From Pseudomonas sp. 7SR1 (lineage in GTDB: Bacteria > Pseudomonadota > Gammaproteobacteria > Pseudomonadales > Pseudomonadaceae), in the NCBI RefSeq assembly GCF_900156465.1, contig NZ_LT707064.1:2698501-2762500 (forward strand): 64,000 bases of DNA, given 5' to 3'. How positions within the stretch are numbered: the first letter of the stretch is position 1; each line of letters starts with the position of its first letter. The notes beneath the pieces are model-generated. The model did no database searches, was not told the origin of the DNA, and was given only the letters and a program-made list of their open reading frames with translations. A program made the translations under genes and the position numbers. Shown here one piece after another: positions 34,605 through 45,425 of this stretch.

Positions 34605-35744
34605 ATGGAGACATCCCTTTTGCGCATTGCTCTTCTTTTGTCGGCCTGGCTGTTGAGCCTCGGTGCCATGGCCGCGCCCAACGATATCGCCACCCTGGAT
34701 CGCAGCACCTGGCCGGAGCAACTCACCAGTGCGACGTTGTTCGATGTGGCTTCCCGGGCCGAGATCCTGATGTTCGCCAGGGTCCTGCTCGACACCGATG
34801 CGATGGACGAAATCGCCCTCAAGCAGTACCTGGGCCTGCGCTCGATCAACATGGTGGCGATCGATAACCTCCGGGCACGGCTGTGGCAGCGCTTGTTGAG
34901 CAGCTACAACTTCGCCCAGCGCAGCTGTGACCAGGATGCTTCCTTCTGTTATCTGGTGGAAGACATGGCTTCCCTGCGCCAGGAGGCGGGTCGCTTCCAT
35001 CTCGACGACAATTCCTTCTACATCAAGTGGGCCGGACCGAGCCGGATCTTCCATACCCAATACAGGGACGAGCTGTTGCGCAAGGCCGCGCTGTTTCCCC
35101 AGTCCAGCAGCGAGGTCGAGCGTTTCGGCGATTACGAGCGCAATGGCGAGGGCATGCACGACCGGCTGTTCCTGCTGACCTTCGACAGCGGTGCCAACGT
35201 TGTTCCGGACAACACGCCCTGGCTGACCGATTACCTGCGCAAATCGAACATGAACGGCACGTTCTTCGTGTTGGGCAAGGACATCCAGGCGCGCCTGGCG
35301 GATCGTTCGGTCAACGACCTGCAATCACTGTATTCGGGGCAATGCGTGGGGGTGCAGGGCTGGGAGTTCCGCTCCCACAGCTATTGGAAAGACTGGCAGG
35401 ACTCGGTGCGGCGCAGTGTCGAGCTGGTCAAGGGCAGGCTGCCGGAGAACTACGTGCCGCTGTTCCGTCCCCCCCAGGGACAACGTCGTGGCGATGCCCA
35501 GGCCTTCTTCCGCAACCAGGGCCTGCAGGTGGCGCTCTGGGACATCGATCCCATGGACAGCAGCAACCGGCTCAAGCCCGAGCAAAGCGCCCAGCGCGCA
35601 TTGACCCTGATGCTGCTCTGGCGCCATGGGGTGATCAACTTCAATGCCAAGCAGGATGCGGTGAAGACGGCGTTGCCCTGGCTCATGACGCAAACGGCGC
35701 AAAGCGGGATCGGCTGGGAAGATTGTCAGGAGGCGTTCCGCTGA
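34605..35744 (+). CDS. NodB-fold polysaccharide deacetylase-like exported protein with altered metal ligands
   Basis: 379 aa; a signal peptide ends at about LGAMAAPND (residue 24). About 160 residues of helical sequence precede a CE4/NodB homology domain (about 188-350): motif 1 LTFDSG (Asp194; Ser195 replaces the usual second Asp), motif 2 SHSYWK (His258; Lys262 where the second His should be), motif 3 FRPPQGQ (288-293) and motif 4 LWDIDPMD. The normal Asp-His-His zinc site is thus Ser-His-Lys, so ordinary metal-dependent deacetylation is doubtful. It could be a carbohydrate-binding or non-canonical enzyme. It is near but not part of the alginate operon, with no partner gene. Confidence 0.85.
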   Translation: METSLLRIALLLSAWLLSLGAMAAPNDIATLDRSTWPEQLTSATLFDVASRAEILMFARVLLDTDAMDEIALKQYLGLRSINMVAIDNLRARLWQRLLSSYNFAQRSCDQDASFCYLVEDMASLRQEAGRFHLDDNSFYIKWAGPSRIFHTQYRDELLRKAALFPQSSSEVERFGDYERNGEGMHDRLFLLTFDSGANVVPDNTPWLTDYLRKSNMNGTFFVLGKDIQARLADRSVNDLQSLYSGQCVGVQGWEFRSHSYWKDWQDSVRRSVELVKGRLPENYVPLFRPPQGQRRGDAQAFFRNQGLQVALWDIDPMDSSNRLKPEQSAQRALTLMLLWRHGVINFNAKQDAVKTALPWLMTQTAQSGIGWEDCQEAFR

Positions 35745-36079
35745 ACCCGCAAGGGCCCGGAAACATTGGGGAAAAGGAAAATCTTCGGGCGCATTCGTGG
35801 CGACCGGACTTCCGACTTTAACGGGGTAGCGACGGTACGCCAAGGGCTTTTCGTCACTCTGAAAAATAAACTTCAAAAAAGCGTCAAAGTGCTTTTTCCT
35901 GTCATGGTTTTTGGAGTATCAAGAAGTCAGACCGCCGAAACCTGCAACACAGGTGGCGTCTTCCAAGACCCAGTTTGTGTGCAGTTCACCTGAGCCCTCG
36001 CGGGTGAATTCGGTGGCTACCTCGAGGCGCAGCACCGTCATGGTATTGCGTCGAATGGCCCCCACAAAGGTGACCGAGT
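35745..36079. other. Intergenic region upstream of the PhoH-like gene
   Basis: 335 bases. A weak hairpin AAAAAGC-GTCAAAGT-GCTTTTT (about 35875-35896) could act as terminator for the NodB-like gene. The stretch 35780-35910 is relatively A/T rich and probably carries the promoter for the PhoH-like gene. A 40-codon minus-strand frame (36041..35919, beginning MTVLRLEVATEFTREG) is open but has no ribosome site; I leave it unannotated. Confidence 0.4.
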
Positions 36080-37474
36080 ATGGATGACCACGGACGTAGC
36101 CCTTCCTCCAACAAGCCAATCCTTTATGTACTCGATACCAACGTATTGATCCACGATCCAAACGCACTTCTGAACTTCGAAGAACACCACGTTGCCATTC
36201 CGATGACCGTGCTCGAAGAGCTGGACAAGCTCAAGAGCGGCCATCACAGCGTGGCGGCCGAGTGCCGGCAGGCGATTCGCCTGATCGACAAGACCCTGGG
36301 GGATGCTTCTCCCGAGGATGTCGAGCTGGGTGTGCCGATCCAGCGTGGCAAAAGCGGCCCCAAGGGCCTGCTCTCGATCCTGATGAGCAAGCGCACCGAA
36401 CCCAACCTCGTACTGCCCGAGCACCTGAACGACAACATCATCATCAACCAGTTGATCGACCTGCACGCCCGCAATACGGACCAGGCCGTGGTGCTGGTGA
36501 CCAAAGACATCAACATGCGCCTCAAGGCCCGCGCCTGCGGGATCGCGGCAGAGGACTACAGCACTGACCAGCTGGTGGACGACGTCTCCCTGTTGCCCAA
36601 CGGCTATCACACCATGGCCGGCTCCTTCTGGGACCGCGTGAGCAAGGTCGATACCCGCCAGGACCACGGCCGTACCTGGCACCAGGTGCAATTAATCGAC
36701 AACCTGCCGGCGGTGCACATCAACGAGTTCATCATCGATGAGCAGGGGTTCGTCGGCTGGATCAAGGAAATCGAGGACGACAAGCTGCTGATTCTGGACC
36801 TGCACCAGGAGCCTTTGCTGCATCAGGAAGCGTGGGGGCTCAAGCCGCGTGACATCTACCAGAGCCTGGCCCTGTTCGCCTTGCTCGACCCCGATATCCA
36901 CCTGGTCAACCTGTCCGGTGCCGCCGGCTCCGGCAAGACCATCCTGGCCCTGGCCGCCGCCATCGAGCAGACCATGGTCAGCAAGCGCTACCGGCGCATC
37001 ATCGCCACCCGCAGCGTGCAAGGCCTGGACCAGGAAATCGGCTTCCTGCCCGGCACCGAGGCGGAAAAAATGGAGCCCTGGCTGGGGGCTATCACCGACA
37101 ACCTCGAAGCCTTGCACATGGATGACGAAAGCACCCATGGCAGCGTCGACTACATCCTCAGCAAAGTGCCGCTGCAGTTCAAATCCCTCAACTACATTCG
37201 AGGCCGCAGCTTCCAGCAGAGCCTGATCCTGATCGATGAATGCCAGAACCTCACCCCGCACCAGATGAAGACCATCATCACCCGTGCCGGCGCCGGTTCG
37301 AAAGTGGTGTGCCTGGGGAACCTGGCACAGATCGATACCCCTTACCTGTCCGCGACCAGCTCCGGGCTGACCTACCTGACCGAACGCTTCAAGGACTTCC
37401 CCAACGGGGTCCACATCACCCTGCAGGGCGTACCGCGCTCGATCCTGGCCGAATACGCCGAATCGCACCTGTAA
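36080..37474 (+). CDS. PIN-PhoH fusion ATPase (YlaK/PhoH2-like)
   Basis: 464 aa. The N-terminal PIN ribonuclease-like domain (about 14-150) begins YVLDTNVLIHDP with the metal Asp19 and has further acidic residues in LEELDKLK and the VTKDINMRLKA block. The C-terminal PhoH P-loop ATPase domain (about 255-460) has Walker A GSGKT (283-287) and Walker B LILIDECQN (Asp386). Proteins of this layout (PhoH2) act as RNA helicase/nucleases in other bacteria; the role in Pseudomonas is not established. A strong terminator follows, so it is a single-gene unit ahead of moaC. Confidence 0.93.
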   Translation: MDDHGRSPSSNKPILYVLDTNVLIHDPNALLNFEEHHVAIPMTVLEELDKLKSGHHSVAAECRQAIRLIDKTLGDASPEDVELGVPIQRGKSGPKGLLSILMSKRTEPNLVLPEHLNDNIIINQLIDLHARNTDQAVVLVTKDINMRLKARACGIAAEDYSTDQLVDDVSLLPNGYHTMAGSFWDRVSKVDTRQDHGRTWHQVQLIDNLPAVHINEFIIDEQGFVGWIKEIEDDKLLILDLHQEPLLHQEAWGLKPRDIYQSLALFALLDPDIHLVNLSGAAGSGKTILALAAAIEQTMVSKRYRRIIATRSVQGLDQEIGFLPGTEAEKMEPWLGAITDNLEALHMDDESTHGSVDYILSKVPLQFKSLNYIRGRSFQQSLILIDECQNLTPHQMKTIITRAGAGSKVVCLGNLAQIDTPYLSATSSGLTYLTERFKDFPNGVHITLQGVPRSILAEYAESHL

Positions 37475-37477
37475 CCC

Positions 37478-37510
37478 AACCGGGCGGCCTTCAAGCCGCC
37501 CGGTTTTTTA
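37478..37510 (+). terminator. Rho-independent terminator after the PhoH-like gene
   Basis: AACCGGGCGGC (37478-37488), loop CTTCAA, GCCGCCCGGTT (37495-37505), then a run of T. The stem is perfect and begins 3 bases after the stop codon. Confidence 0.95.
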
Positions 37511-37527
37511 TGGTTTTACAAAAAAAC

Positions 37528-37555
37528 TGTGGGAGCGAGCTTGCGCGCTCCCACA
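37528..37555. repeat. Solitary REP sequence
   Basis: TGTGGGAGCG-AGCTTGCG-CGCTCCCACA: a compact single hairpin with both outer REP ends but no spacer, apparently a REPIN collapsed by internal deletion. It follows the PhoH-like gene terminator. Confidence 0.85.
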
Positions 37556-37666
37556 AGGGGGGTCGCAGTGACTTCCGAATCCAAGACGCAAGTGGGTGCG
37601 ACAATCAACCCTGCCGGAATCTGACTCACGGGTTTACAATCGAGGCTCCTGATCAGGAGTAACCCT

Positions 37667-38140
37667 GTGCTGACTCATCTCGATTCCCAAGGTCGCGCCA
37701 ATATGGTCGACGTGACCGACAAGGCCGTGACATTCCGTGAGGCCACGGCCGAAGCCTTTGTGCGCATGTTGCCCGACACACTGCAGATGATCGTCAGTGG
37801 CGGCCACCCCAAGGGCGATGTGTTCGCCGTCGCGCGCATTGCCGCCATCCAGGCGGCCAAGAAGACCAGCGATCTGATCCCGCTCTGCCATCCGTTGATG
37901 CTCACCAGCGTGAAAGTCGAACTCAGCGCCGAAGGCCAGGAGCGGGTACGCATCGTTGCCCGATGCAAGCTGTCCGGGCAGACCGGGGTGGAAATGGAGG
38001 CCCTCACCGCCGCCAGCGTCGCCGCGCTGACTATCTACGACATGTGCAAGGCCGTGGACCGGGGCATGACCATCGAAGGTGTGCGGGTGCTGGAGAAACT
38101 CGGCGGCAAGAGCGGCCACTTCCAGGCGGATGCGCCATGA
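37667..38140 (+). CDS. moaC: MoaC: cyclic pyranopterin monophosphate synthase
   Basis: 157 aa, starting with GTG at 37667 (CAGGAGT 6 bases upstream). Family signatures are [46 protein letters not shown] and the catalytic region [23 protein letters not shown]. With MoaA it converts GTP to cyclic pyranopterin monophosphate, the first stage of molybdenum cofactor synthesis in the cytoplasm. The stop overlaps the start of moaD (ATGA), forming a moaCDE operon. Confidence 0.97.
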   Translation: MLTHLDSQGRANMVDVTDKAVTFREATAEAFVRMLPDTLQMIVSGGHPKGDVFAVARIAAIQAAKKTSDLIPLCHPLMLTSVKVELSAEGQERVRIVARCKLSGQTGVEMEALTAASVAALTIYDMCKAVDRGMTIEGVRVLEKLGGKSGHFQADAP

Positions 38141-38379
38141 AGATTACCGTGAGGTTCTTTGCGCGTTATCGCGAGGCGTTGGGCGTGGACTCGGAGCGGG
38201 TCGAGGGTGAGTTCGGCACGCTGGACGATGTTCGCGTTTTCCTGGCGGCGCGCCAGGGGTTCGAGGTGTTGAGCGAGCAAAACCTGATGTGCGCTCGCAA
38301 CGAAGAACTGTGCCAGCTCGACGAGCCGCTGGCGGACGGCGATGAAGTTGCATTCTTTCCCACCGTGACCGGGGGCTGA
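38137..38379 (+). CDS. moaD: MoaD: molybdopterin synthase sulfur carrier subunit
   Basis: 80 aa ubiquitin-like protein starting [16 protein letters not shown] and ending FFPTVTGG, the C-terminal Gly-Gly that is thiocarboxylated to deliver sulfur to precursor Z. The ATG overlaps the moaC stop by 4 bases and moaE follows after 3 bases. MoaD and MoaE form the heterotetrameric synthase. Confidence 0.96.
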   Translation: MKITVRFFARYREALGVDSERVEGEFGTLDDVRVFLAARQGFEVLSEQNLMCARNEELCQLDEPLADGDEVAFFPTVTGG

Positions 38380-38382
38380 GCC

Positions 38383-38835
38383 ATGGCGATTCGTGTGCAG
38401 GTCGATCCGTTCGACCCGGGTACCGAAGTCAACGCGATGCACGCCGCCAATGTCGGTGTGGGGGCGGTGGTGAGTTTCGTCGGCTACGTGCGTGATTTCA
38501 ATGACGGCCTCGATGTGTCCGGGATGTTCCTTGAGCATTACCCGGGGATGACCGAAAAAGCCCTGGGCAAGATCGCCACCGAAGCCGAGCAGCGCTGGCC
38601 GTTGTTGAAGCTCGAAGTGTTGCACCGCATCGGTGCCCTGGAGCCGGGCGAGCCGATTGTCTTCGTCGCGGCCGCCAGCGCCCATCGCCAGGCAGCATTC
38701 GACGCTTGCGCCTTTGTCATGGACTACCTCAAGACCCGCGCTCCGTTCTGGAAAAAGGAAAACACCATCGATGGTCCGCGCTGGGTCGAAGGGCGGGACA
38801 GTGATCATGCGGCGGCGGATCGCTGGAAGCGGTAA
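38383..38835 (+). CDS. moaE: MoaE: molybdopterin synthase catalytic subunit
   Basis: 150 aa. It has the MoaE signatures GAVVSFVGYVRDFN, LEHYPGMTEKAL, RIGALEPGEPIVFVAAASAHRQAAF and the catalytic Lys region LKTRAPFWKKE. It combines with thiocarboxylated MoaD to insert the dithiolene sulfurs of molybdopterin. It is the last gene of moaCDE; a REPIN follows instead of a classical terminator. Confidence 0.96.
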   Translation: MAIRVQVDPFDPGTEVNAMHAANVGVGAVVSFVGYVRDFNDGLDVSGMFLEHYPGMTEKALGKIATEAEQRWPLLKLEVLHRIGALEPGEPIVFVAAASAHRQAAFDACAFVMDYLKTRAPFWKKENTIDGPRWVEGRDSDHAAADRWKR

Positions 38836-38873
38836 GTCCCCCCTGTAGTTTTTCCGCAGGCCATGAGTCCGTC

Positions 38874-38949
38874 ATCGCGAGCAAGCTCGCTCCCACAGGG
38901 GATCCTTGATGCATAAAGATCCCGTGTTGGGGCGAGCTTGCTCGCGATG
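38874..38949. repeat. REPIN in reversed (tail-to-tail) arrangement
   Basis: ATCGCGAGCAAGCTCGCTCCCACA (38874-38897) precedes TGTTGGGGCGAGCTTGCTCGCGAT (38925-38948). The order of arms is opposite to the usual REPIN in this window (here GCTCCCACA comes first), so two adjacent REPs face each other by their outer ends. Confidence 0.88.
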
Positions 38950-39007
38950 AGGCCATCAGCCACCCATCCCATTGCCCTGCCTGCCGATTGACGATGTGTA
39001 CATTAAA

Positions 39008-39020
39008 GTCCAGTATGGAT
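39008..39020. promoter_or_regulatory. Candidate DauR operator upstream of the binding-protein gene
   Basis: AAA-GTCCAGTATGGAT: near-palindrome (GTCCA / TGGAT) closely matching GTCCATTATGGAC upstream of dauB at 42955-42967. It sits 70 bases before the binding-protein start, in an A/T-rich promoter-like stretch. The shared motif in two promoters of one pathway suggests a common regulator, most simply DauR, encoded between them. Confidence 0.45.
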
Positions 39021-39065
39021 TTATAAGTATACGTAAGTCATCGCCTCACCTTTCTCTGCCAAACC

Positions 39066-39074
39066 AACAACAAC
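39066..39074 (+). promoter_or_regulatory. Possible Hfq/Crc catabolite-repression site
   Basis: AACAACAAC lies 16 bases before the ATG, next to the ribosome site GAGAG. A-rich AAnAAnAA motifs at this place are bound by Hfq with Crc in pseudomonads to repress amino-acid transport genes when preferred carbon sources are present. Based on motif alone. Confidence 0.45.
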
Positions 39075-39089
39075 CCGCGAGAGAACACC

Positions 39090-39866
39090 ATGAAAAAACT
39101 CCCCCTCATCACCGGCCTGGCCTTGGGCCTGTTGGCCTCCAGCAGCCTGCTCGCCGCCGAGAAAACCTTGAGGATCGGTATCGAGGCAGCCTATCCACCG
39201 TTTGCATCCAAGACCTCGGAAGGAAAAATCGAAGGTTTCGACTACGACATCGGCAATGCCTTGTGCGCCCAGATGCAGGTCAAGTGCGAGTGGGTCGAGG
39301 GGGAGTTCGATGGGCTGATTCCATCGCTGAAGGTGAAGAAGATCGACATGGCCCTTTCTTCCATGACGATTACTGAGGAACGCAAGAAATCGGTGGATTT
39401 CACCCACAAGTATTACTTCACCTCATCGCGACTGGTCATGAAGGAAGGCGCGGTGGTCGATGACCAGTACGCCAGCCTCAAGGGCAAGTCCGTGGGCGTG
39501 CAACGAGCCACCACCACGGATCGCTACGCCACTGAAGTGCTTGAGCCCAAGGGCGTGACGGTCAAGCGCTACAGCAACAACGAAGAAATCTACATGGACC
39601 TGGCGTCAGGTCGTCTGGATGCGATTTTCGCCGACACCATCCCGCTGGAAGACTTCCTGTCGATGCCCCGTGGCAAGGGCTACGCGTTTGTCGGTCCTGA
39701 ACTCAAGGACCCGAAATACGTCGGTGAAGGCGCCGGCATCGCGGTGCGCAAAGGTAATACCCAACTGGTGGCGGACTTGAACAAGGCCATCGATGGGATT
39801 CGGGCCAGCGGGAAATACCAGGAGATCCAGGCCAGGTATTTCAAGTCGGATATCTACGGCGACTGA
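39090..39866 (+). CDS. Periplasmic cationic amino-acid (Arg/Lys/Orn)-binding protein
   Basis: 258 aa. The signal peptide ends at about SSLLAAEKT (residue 22). It is a SBP_bac_3 type binding protein with [28 protein letters not shown], the ligand-contact [16 protein letters not shown] and [12 protein letters not shown] blocks; the pattern resembles ArgT/HisJ/AotJ. It would feed an ABC permease encoded elsewhere. It faces the dauR-dauA-dauB cluster convergently and carries an upstream motif like that of dauB, so it probably supplies D- or L-arginine or lysine to that pathway. Confidence 0.9.
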   Translation: MKKLPLITGLALGLLASSSLLAAEKTLRIGIEAAYPPFASKTSEGKIEGFDYDIGNALCAQMQVKCEWVEGEFDGLIPSLKVKKIDMALSSMTITEERKKSVDFTHKYYFTSSRLVMKEGAVVDDQYASLKGKSVGVQRATTTDRYATEVLEPKGVTVKRYSNNEEIYMDLASGRLDAIFADTIPLEDFLSMPRGKGYAFVGPELKDPKYVGEGAGIAVRKGNTQLVADLNKAIDGIRASGKYQEIQARYFKSDIYGD

Positions 39867-39873
39867 TTGATCG

Positions 39874-39967
39874 CTATCGCGAGCTGGCTCGCTCCCACAG
39901 GGGATTTGGGTCGTACCCGATCAGTACGATGAGATCGAATGTGGGAGCGAGCCTGCCCGCGAAGGCG
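39874..39967. repeat. REPIN in reversed arrangement, between convergent genes
   Basis: CTATCGCGAGCTGGCTCGCTCCCACA (39874-39899) and TGTGGGAGCGAGCCTGCCCGCG (from 39940) are opposed REP copies with slight divergence (GCTGGC and CCTGCC cores). It fills the space between the binding-protein gene and dauR, where a bidirectional terminator would otherwise be expected; none is visible. Confidence 0.88.
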
Positions 39968-39988
39968 CCAGGCCAAGCTATACGAATC

Positions 39989-40615
39989 CTACCCCTTCAA
40001 CTCCTTCAAATGCTTGTACACCGTCGCCCGCCCCATGTTCAGCACATTGGCCACATAGTTGGAGGCGCTCTTGCCCTTGAAAGCGCCCTCGGCGTGCAGG
40101 GCCAGCACCAACTCGCGTTTGTGATCGCGGGTAAGCAGGTTCAGGCTCAGCTGGCGTTCACGCATCCAGGCATGCAGGAAGGTGTTGATACGCTCCTGCC
40201 AGTCATCGCGAAACAGTGAATCCGGCTGCGGGATCAGCTTGCCCGGCGACAGGAACAGGTCCAGCGCGGCCTTGGCATTTTCCAGCAGTGAAATATTCAG
40301 GTTGATGCACAACACCGCCAAGGGCTGGCCGTTCGCATCGCGCAGCACGCTGCTGAGGCTGCGAATCTTCTGGCCGTCCCAGTTGAGCTTTTCGTAAGGC
40401 CCGATGTTACGTTCGCTGACCCCTTCGCTGAGCATGTCTTCCAGGGACGAGTCATCGCCAATCACGCGCTTGGACAGGTTATTGGCGATGTAATCGACTT
40501 TCTGTGTGCGCAGGTCGTGCAGCACCACTTCGGCGTGGGGGTAGAACAGCGTGGCGATGGCATCGGCGATGATGTGGAAGTTATCCAGCGCCGGATCGGT
40601 TTGCGGGGCGTTCAT
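39989..40615 (-). CDS. dauR: DauR-like transcriptional regulator (YheO PAS + HTH)
   Basis: 208 aa from the ATG at 40615 (GGAG upstream); a longer frame from 40708 would overlap dauA. A YheO-type PAS-like domain (about 15-125: HIIADAIATLFYPHAEVVLHDLRTQKVDYIANN, PLAVLCINLNIS) is followed by a C-terminal HTH (about 150-208) ending SASNYVANVLNMGRATVYKHLKELKG. In P. aeruginosa DauR represses dauBA and responds to arginine. It lies just downstream of dauA on the same strand, so here it is probably co-transcribed with or read through from dauBA. Confidence 0.9.
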   Translation of the reverse strand: MNAPQTDPALDNFHIIADAIATLFYPHAEVVLHDLRTQKVDYIANNLSKRVIGDDSSLEDMLSEGVSERNIGPYEKLNWDGQKIRSLSSVLRDANGQPLAVLCINLNISLLENAKAALDLFLSPGKLIPQPDSLFRDDWQERINTFLHAWMRERQLSLNLLTRDHKRELVLALHAEGAFKGKSASNYVANVLNMGRATVYKHLKELKG

Positions 40616-40704
40616 GACAAGGGCTCCAGGCAGCGTCAGCGCCCCGTGAAGCGGGGGCGCTGGGAGTTTGCCGCAATCGTGGCGATGCGTCACTCGCAGG
40701 ACGA

Positions 40705-41979
<1,275 letters not shown>

Positions 41980-42927
41980 TCAGTTGTGAAGTCGGTAAAG
42001 CGCATTCGCCAATGCAATATCTTCCAGGCCCAGGCCGATGGAACGGAAGAACACATGGCGTTGATAGTCCGGGCGGGCGACCTGTCCACTGAGCAACCCG
42101 GGCAAGTCGCCAACGATGCTCGACGTCTGCCAACCGTGCTGTTCGCCAGCGATCAGCATTTCACCGGCCGAGCCCGGGGTGGTCTGACGATAGTCGCAGA
42201 ACACGTCCATGTCGTTGAGGCTCTGCGGCGGCACTTCGTGGGCGCGCGGGGCGTTGGTGCTGATGGAGGTGATCAATGCCGGTTTGCCCAAGGTCTGCGG
42301 GTCGAACACAGCTTTGGCGGACGAAGTGCAGAGCATCACCACGTCGGCGTCGAGCAGCGCCGTTTCAAGGCTGTCGGCAATTTCCAGGCGAGGGTCCAGC
42401 CCGGTGATCGAGGCCACGGCCTGCGCTGTCTTGTGCTTCAGGCCCGGCGAGTAGAGGCGGATGCCTTGCCAGTCCCGCAGCCCCTTGACGTACTGCACGT
42501 GGGCTCGGGCCACCGCGCCGCTGCCGATGACCGCGAGGCGCCGGGACTGGAGCGGGGCGAGGGCATCGACAGCGACGGCCGTGGTAGCGGCGGTGCGGGC
42601 GGTCGTCAGCTCGGCGGCATCACATAGCAACAGCGGCTGGCCGGTCCGCATCGACATCAACAAGGTCCAGGCGGTCACCAACGGGCCCTGTTCGCGCACG
42701 ATATAGGGCGAGGTCTTGATCCCGTAGACCTGGTCTTCAGCCAGGACGCCCAGGTAGTTGATGAAATCCCCGGCGCCCTGGGGGAACTCCACGAGTTGCT
42801 GGGCCGGTTGCACGGCTTGCCCGGCGGCGAGATCGCGGAACAGCTTGCGCAGGATGTGCGGCACGTCGATGCGCTGGAGCAGTTCGACGGCTTCGGCCTG
42901 GGTCATCACATAGGGCGTGCTGGGCAT
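41980..42927 (-). CDS. dauB: DauB: NAD(P)H-dependent anabolic L-arginine dehydrogenase (ornithine cyclodeaminase/mu-crystallin family)
   Basis: 315 aa, the same length as P. aeruginosa DauB. It has the family Rossmann motif AVIGSGAVARAHVQ (about 132-145), LMSMRTGQPLLLCDAAELTTARTAATTAVAVDAL and SISTNAPRAHEV. It reduces 2-ketoarginine with ammonia to L-arginine, completing D-to-L racemisation with DauA. First gene of the dauB-dauA-dauR block; a palindrome 28 bases upstream of the ATG is a candidate operator. The substrate assignment rests on the conserved gene neighbourhood as well as similarity. Confidence 0.9.
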   Translation of the reverse strand: MPSTPYVMTQAEAVELLQRIDVPHILRKLFRDLAAGQAVQPAQQLVEFPQGAGDFINYLGVLAEDQVYGIKTSPYIVREQGPLVTAWTLLMSMRTGQPLLLCDAAELTTARTAATTAVAVDALAPLQSRRLAVIGSGAVARAHVQYVKGLRDWQGIRLYSPGLKHKTAQAVASITGLDPRLEIADSLETALLDADVVMLCTSSAKAVFDPQTLGKPALITSISTNAPRAHEVPPQSLNDMDVFCDYRQTTPGSAGEMLIAGEQHGWQTSSIVGDLPGLLSGQVARPDYQRHVFFRSIGLGLEDIALANALYRLHN

Positions 42928-42954
42928 CGGGGCTCCGGGATCTTAAACTATTTT

Positions 42955-42967
42955 GTCCATTATGGAC
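42955..42967. promoter_or_regulatory. Candidate DauR operator upstream of dauB
   Basis: GTCCAT-T-ATGGAC is a perfect 13-base palindrome in an A/T-rich stretch (ATTTT...TTTTAGTTTA) that also reads as the dauB promoter. A similar site is found before the binding-protein gene at 39008-39020. Confidence 0.5.
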
Positions 42968-42997
42968 TTTTAGTTTATCCAGGCAATATCCCCGAGA

Positions 42998-43028
42998 CAA
43001 AAAAAAGCGCAGCCTCGATGGCTGCGCT
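42998..43028 (-). terminator. Rho-independent terminator of rhlB
   Basis: AGCGCAGCC (43006-43014), loop TCGAT, GGCTGCGCT (43020-43028), with a run of eight A before it on the plus strand, that is a U-run on the minus strand. It lies 41 bases after the rhlB stop. Confidence 0.95.
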
Positions 43029-43069
43029 GTTTCGTTACCGTACTGCGTTCCTGCGTTCGGTTCAGGCCG

Positions 43070-44533
43070 TTACGGACGCTTGCGCTCAACCGGGCGCAGC
43101 AGGTGGGTCGGTGGCATCTCGCAACTGATCTTGCGACCCAGCAGCGCCTCGATGGACGGCAACTGATAGGAGTCGTCCTCACCGGCGAAGCTGATGGACA
43201 CGCCTTCGGCACCCGCGCGCCCGGTACGGCCGATCCGGTGCACGTAGTCGTCCGGCACTTCCGGCAGGGTGAAGTTGATCACGTGGCTGATGCCGTCGAT
43301 GTGGATGCCGCGCCCGGCCACGTCGGTGGCCACCAGCACACGGATCTTGCCTTCGCGGAAACCTTCCAGCGTCTTGATGCGCTTGTGCTGGGGCACGTCG
43401 CCCGAGAGCTGGGCGGCGTTGACGCCATCGCGCACCAGGCGCTCCTCGATGCGCCGCACTTCGTCCTTGCGGTTGGCGAACACCATCACCCGCTCCCAAC
43501 CGTTGTCGTTGATCAGGTTGTAGAGCAGCTTGTATTTGTCGGCGCCGGCCACGGCATAGATATGCTGTTCGACGTTTTCGCTGGCGACGTTCTCGGCTTC
43601 GATCTCGACGATGGCCGGGTCGGTGGTCCATTGCTTGGCCAGGTTCATCACGTCGTCGGTGAAGGTGGCGGAGAACAGCAGGGTCTGGCGTTCGCTTTTC
43701 GGCGGGGTCTGGCGAATGATCTGGCGAACCTGGGGAATGAAGCCCATGTCGAGCATGCGGTCGGCTTCGTCCAGCACCATCACTTCGACCATGTCCAGGT
43801 GCACGTCGCCACGCTGGTTGAAATCCAGCAGCCGGCCTGGCGTCGCGACCAGGATGTCGCAGTGGCGGGCTTCGAGGTGCTTGAGCTGTTTGTCGAAGTC
43901 CATGCCGCCGACGAATGTCATGACATTCAGGCCGGTGTACTTGGTCAGGTCCGCGGCGTCCTTGGCGATCTGTACCACCAACTCACGGGTCGGCGCGATG
44001 ATCAGCGCCCGTGGTTCGCCCATATAGCGTTCTTTGGGCGGCGGGGTCTGGAGCAGCTGGGTGATGATGGAAATCAGGAACGCGGCGGTCTTGCCGGTAC
44101 CGGTCTGGGCGCGGCCGATGGCGTCCTTGCCGGCGAGGGTGTAACCCAGCACCTGGGCCTGGATCGGCGTGCAGTACGGAAAACCCAGGTCCTGGATGGC
44201 GTGCATCAGCTCCGGGGCGAGCTTGAAGTCATGGAAGCGGGTCTTGCCTTCCTGGGGTTCGACGACGAAGTCCTCGAGTTTCCAGGCGACGGCCGGCGGC
44301 TTGGGTGCGCGTTCCCGGCGTGGCTTCGGGGATTCGCTGCGTGGCTTGTGCGGCGCTTGCGGGGGGACAGGCTGGGCCGCGGGCTCCTTCGCCTCTGCAA
44401 CAGGCGCGGGGCGGCGCGATTGCTGCGGCGCTTCGGTACGGCTCGGGCCGTGTACGGGAGCGCTGGCGCCAGGCGCGAGTTGCTCGGCCTCGCTTTTACC
44501 GAACATCTTCTTGAGTGCTTTGAGCACGGTCAT
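43070..44533 (-). CDS. rhlB: RhlB: DEAD-box ATP-dependent RNA helicase
   Basis: 487 aa. A long Pro/Ala/Arg-rich, low-complexity N-terminal extension (about 13-82) precedes the helicase core: AQTGTGKT (142-149), [34 protein letters not shown] and [10 protein letters not shown]. RhlB is the degradosome helicase that unwinds RNA for RNase E and PNPase. The extension is longer than in E. coli RhlB and is typical for pseudomonads. It neighbours dauBA, as in P. aeruginosa. A good terminator follows. Confidence 0.94.
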   Translation of the reverse strand: MTVLKALKKMFGKSEAEQLAPGASAPVHGPSRTEAPQQSRRPAPVAEAKEPAAQPVPPQAPHKPRSESPKPRRERAPKPPAVAWKLEDFVVEPQEGKTRFHDFKLAPELMHAIQDLGFPYCTPIQAQVLGYTLAGKDAIGRAQTGTGKTAAFLISIITQLLQTPPPKERYMGEPRALIIAPTRELVVQIAKDAADLTKYTGLNVMTFVGGMDFDKQLKHLEARHCDILVATPGRLLDFNQRGDVHLDMVEVMVLDEADRMLDMGFIPQVRQIIRQTPPKSERQTLLFSATFTDDVMNLAKQWTTDPAIVEIEAENVASENVEQHIYAVAGADKYKLLYNLINDNGWERVMVFANRKDEVRRIEERLVRDGVNAAQLSGDVPQHKRIKTLEGFREGKIRVLVATDVAGRGIHIDGISHVINFTLPEVPDDYVHRIGRTGRAGAEGVSISFAGEDDSYQLPSIEALLGRKISCEMPPTHLLRPVERKRP

Positions 44534-44632
44534 CTCATCGATTGGTTAAGGAATGTACGCCGGCCAGTGTAATGCAAGAAACGGGCGCGGCGTAGTGGGA
44601 TTGTCACGGGGGCTGATGTGGCGATCTGCCTC

Positions 44633-45361
<729 letters not shown>

Positions 45362-45425
45362 TTAGATGTCGCAAACTTGCAACTTTTTGTCTTGACGTGT
45401 CTCGCAAGGGCCAAGCGTAGCGGTC

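Noticed and set aside
35919..36041. 40-codon minus-strand frame before the PhoH-like gene
   Set aside because: Sequence looks plausible as a small protein but there is no ribosome-binding site and no homology I recognise; mentioned only in the intergenic entry.
42970..43212. Minus-strand open frame across the rhlB terminator
   Set aside because: It includes the terminator hairpin and lies partly in the rhlB 3' end in another frame.
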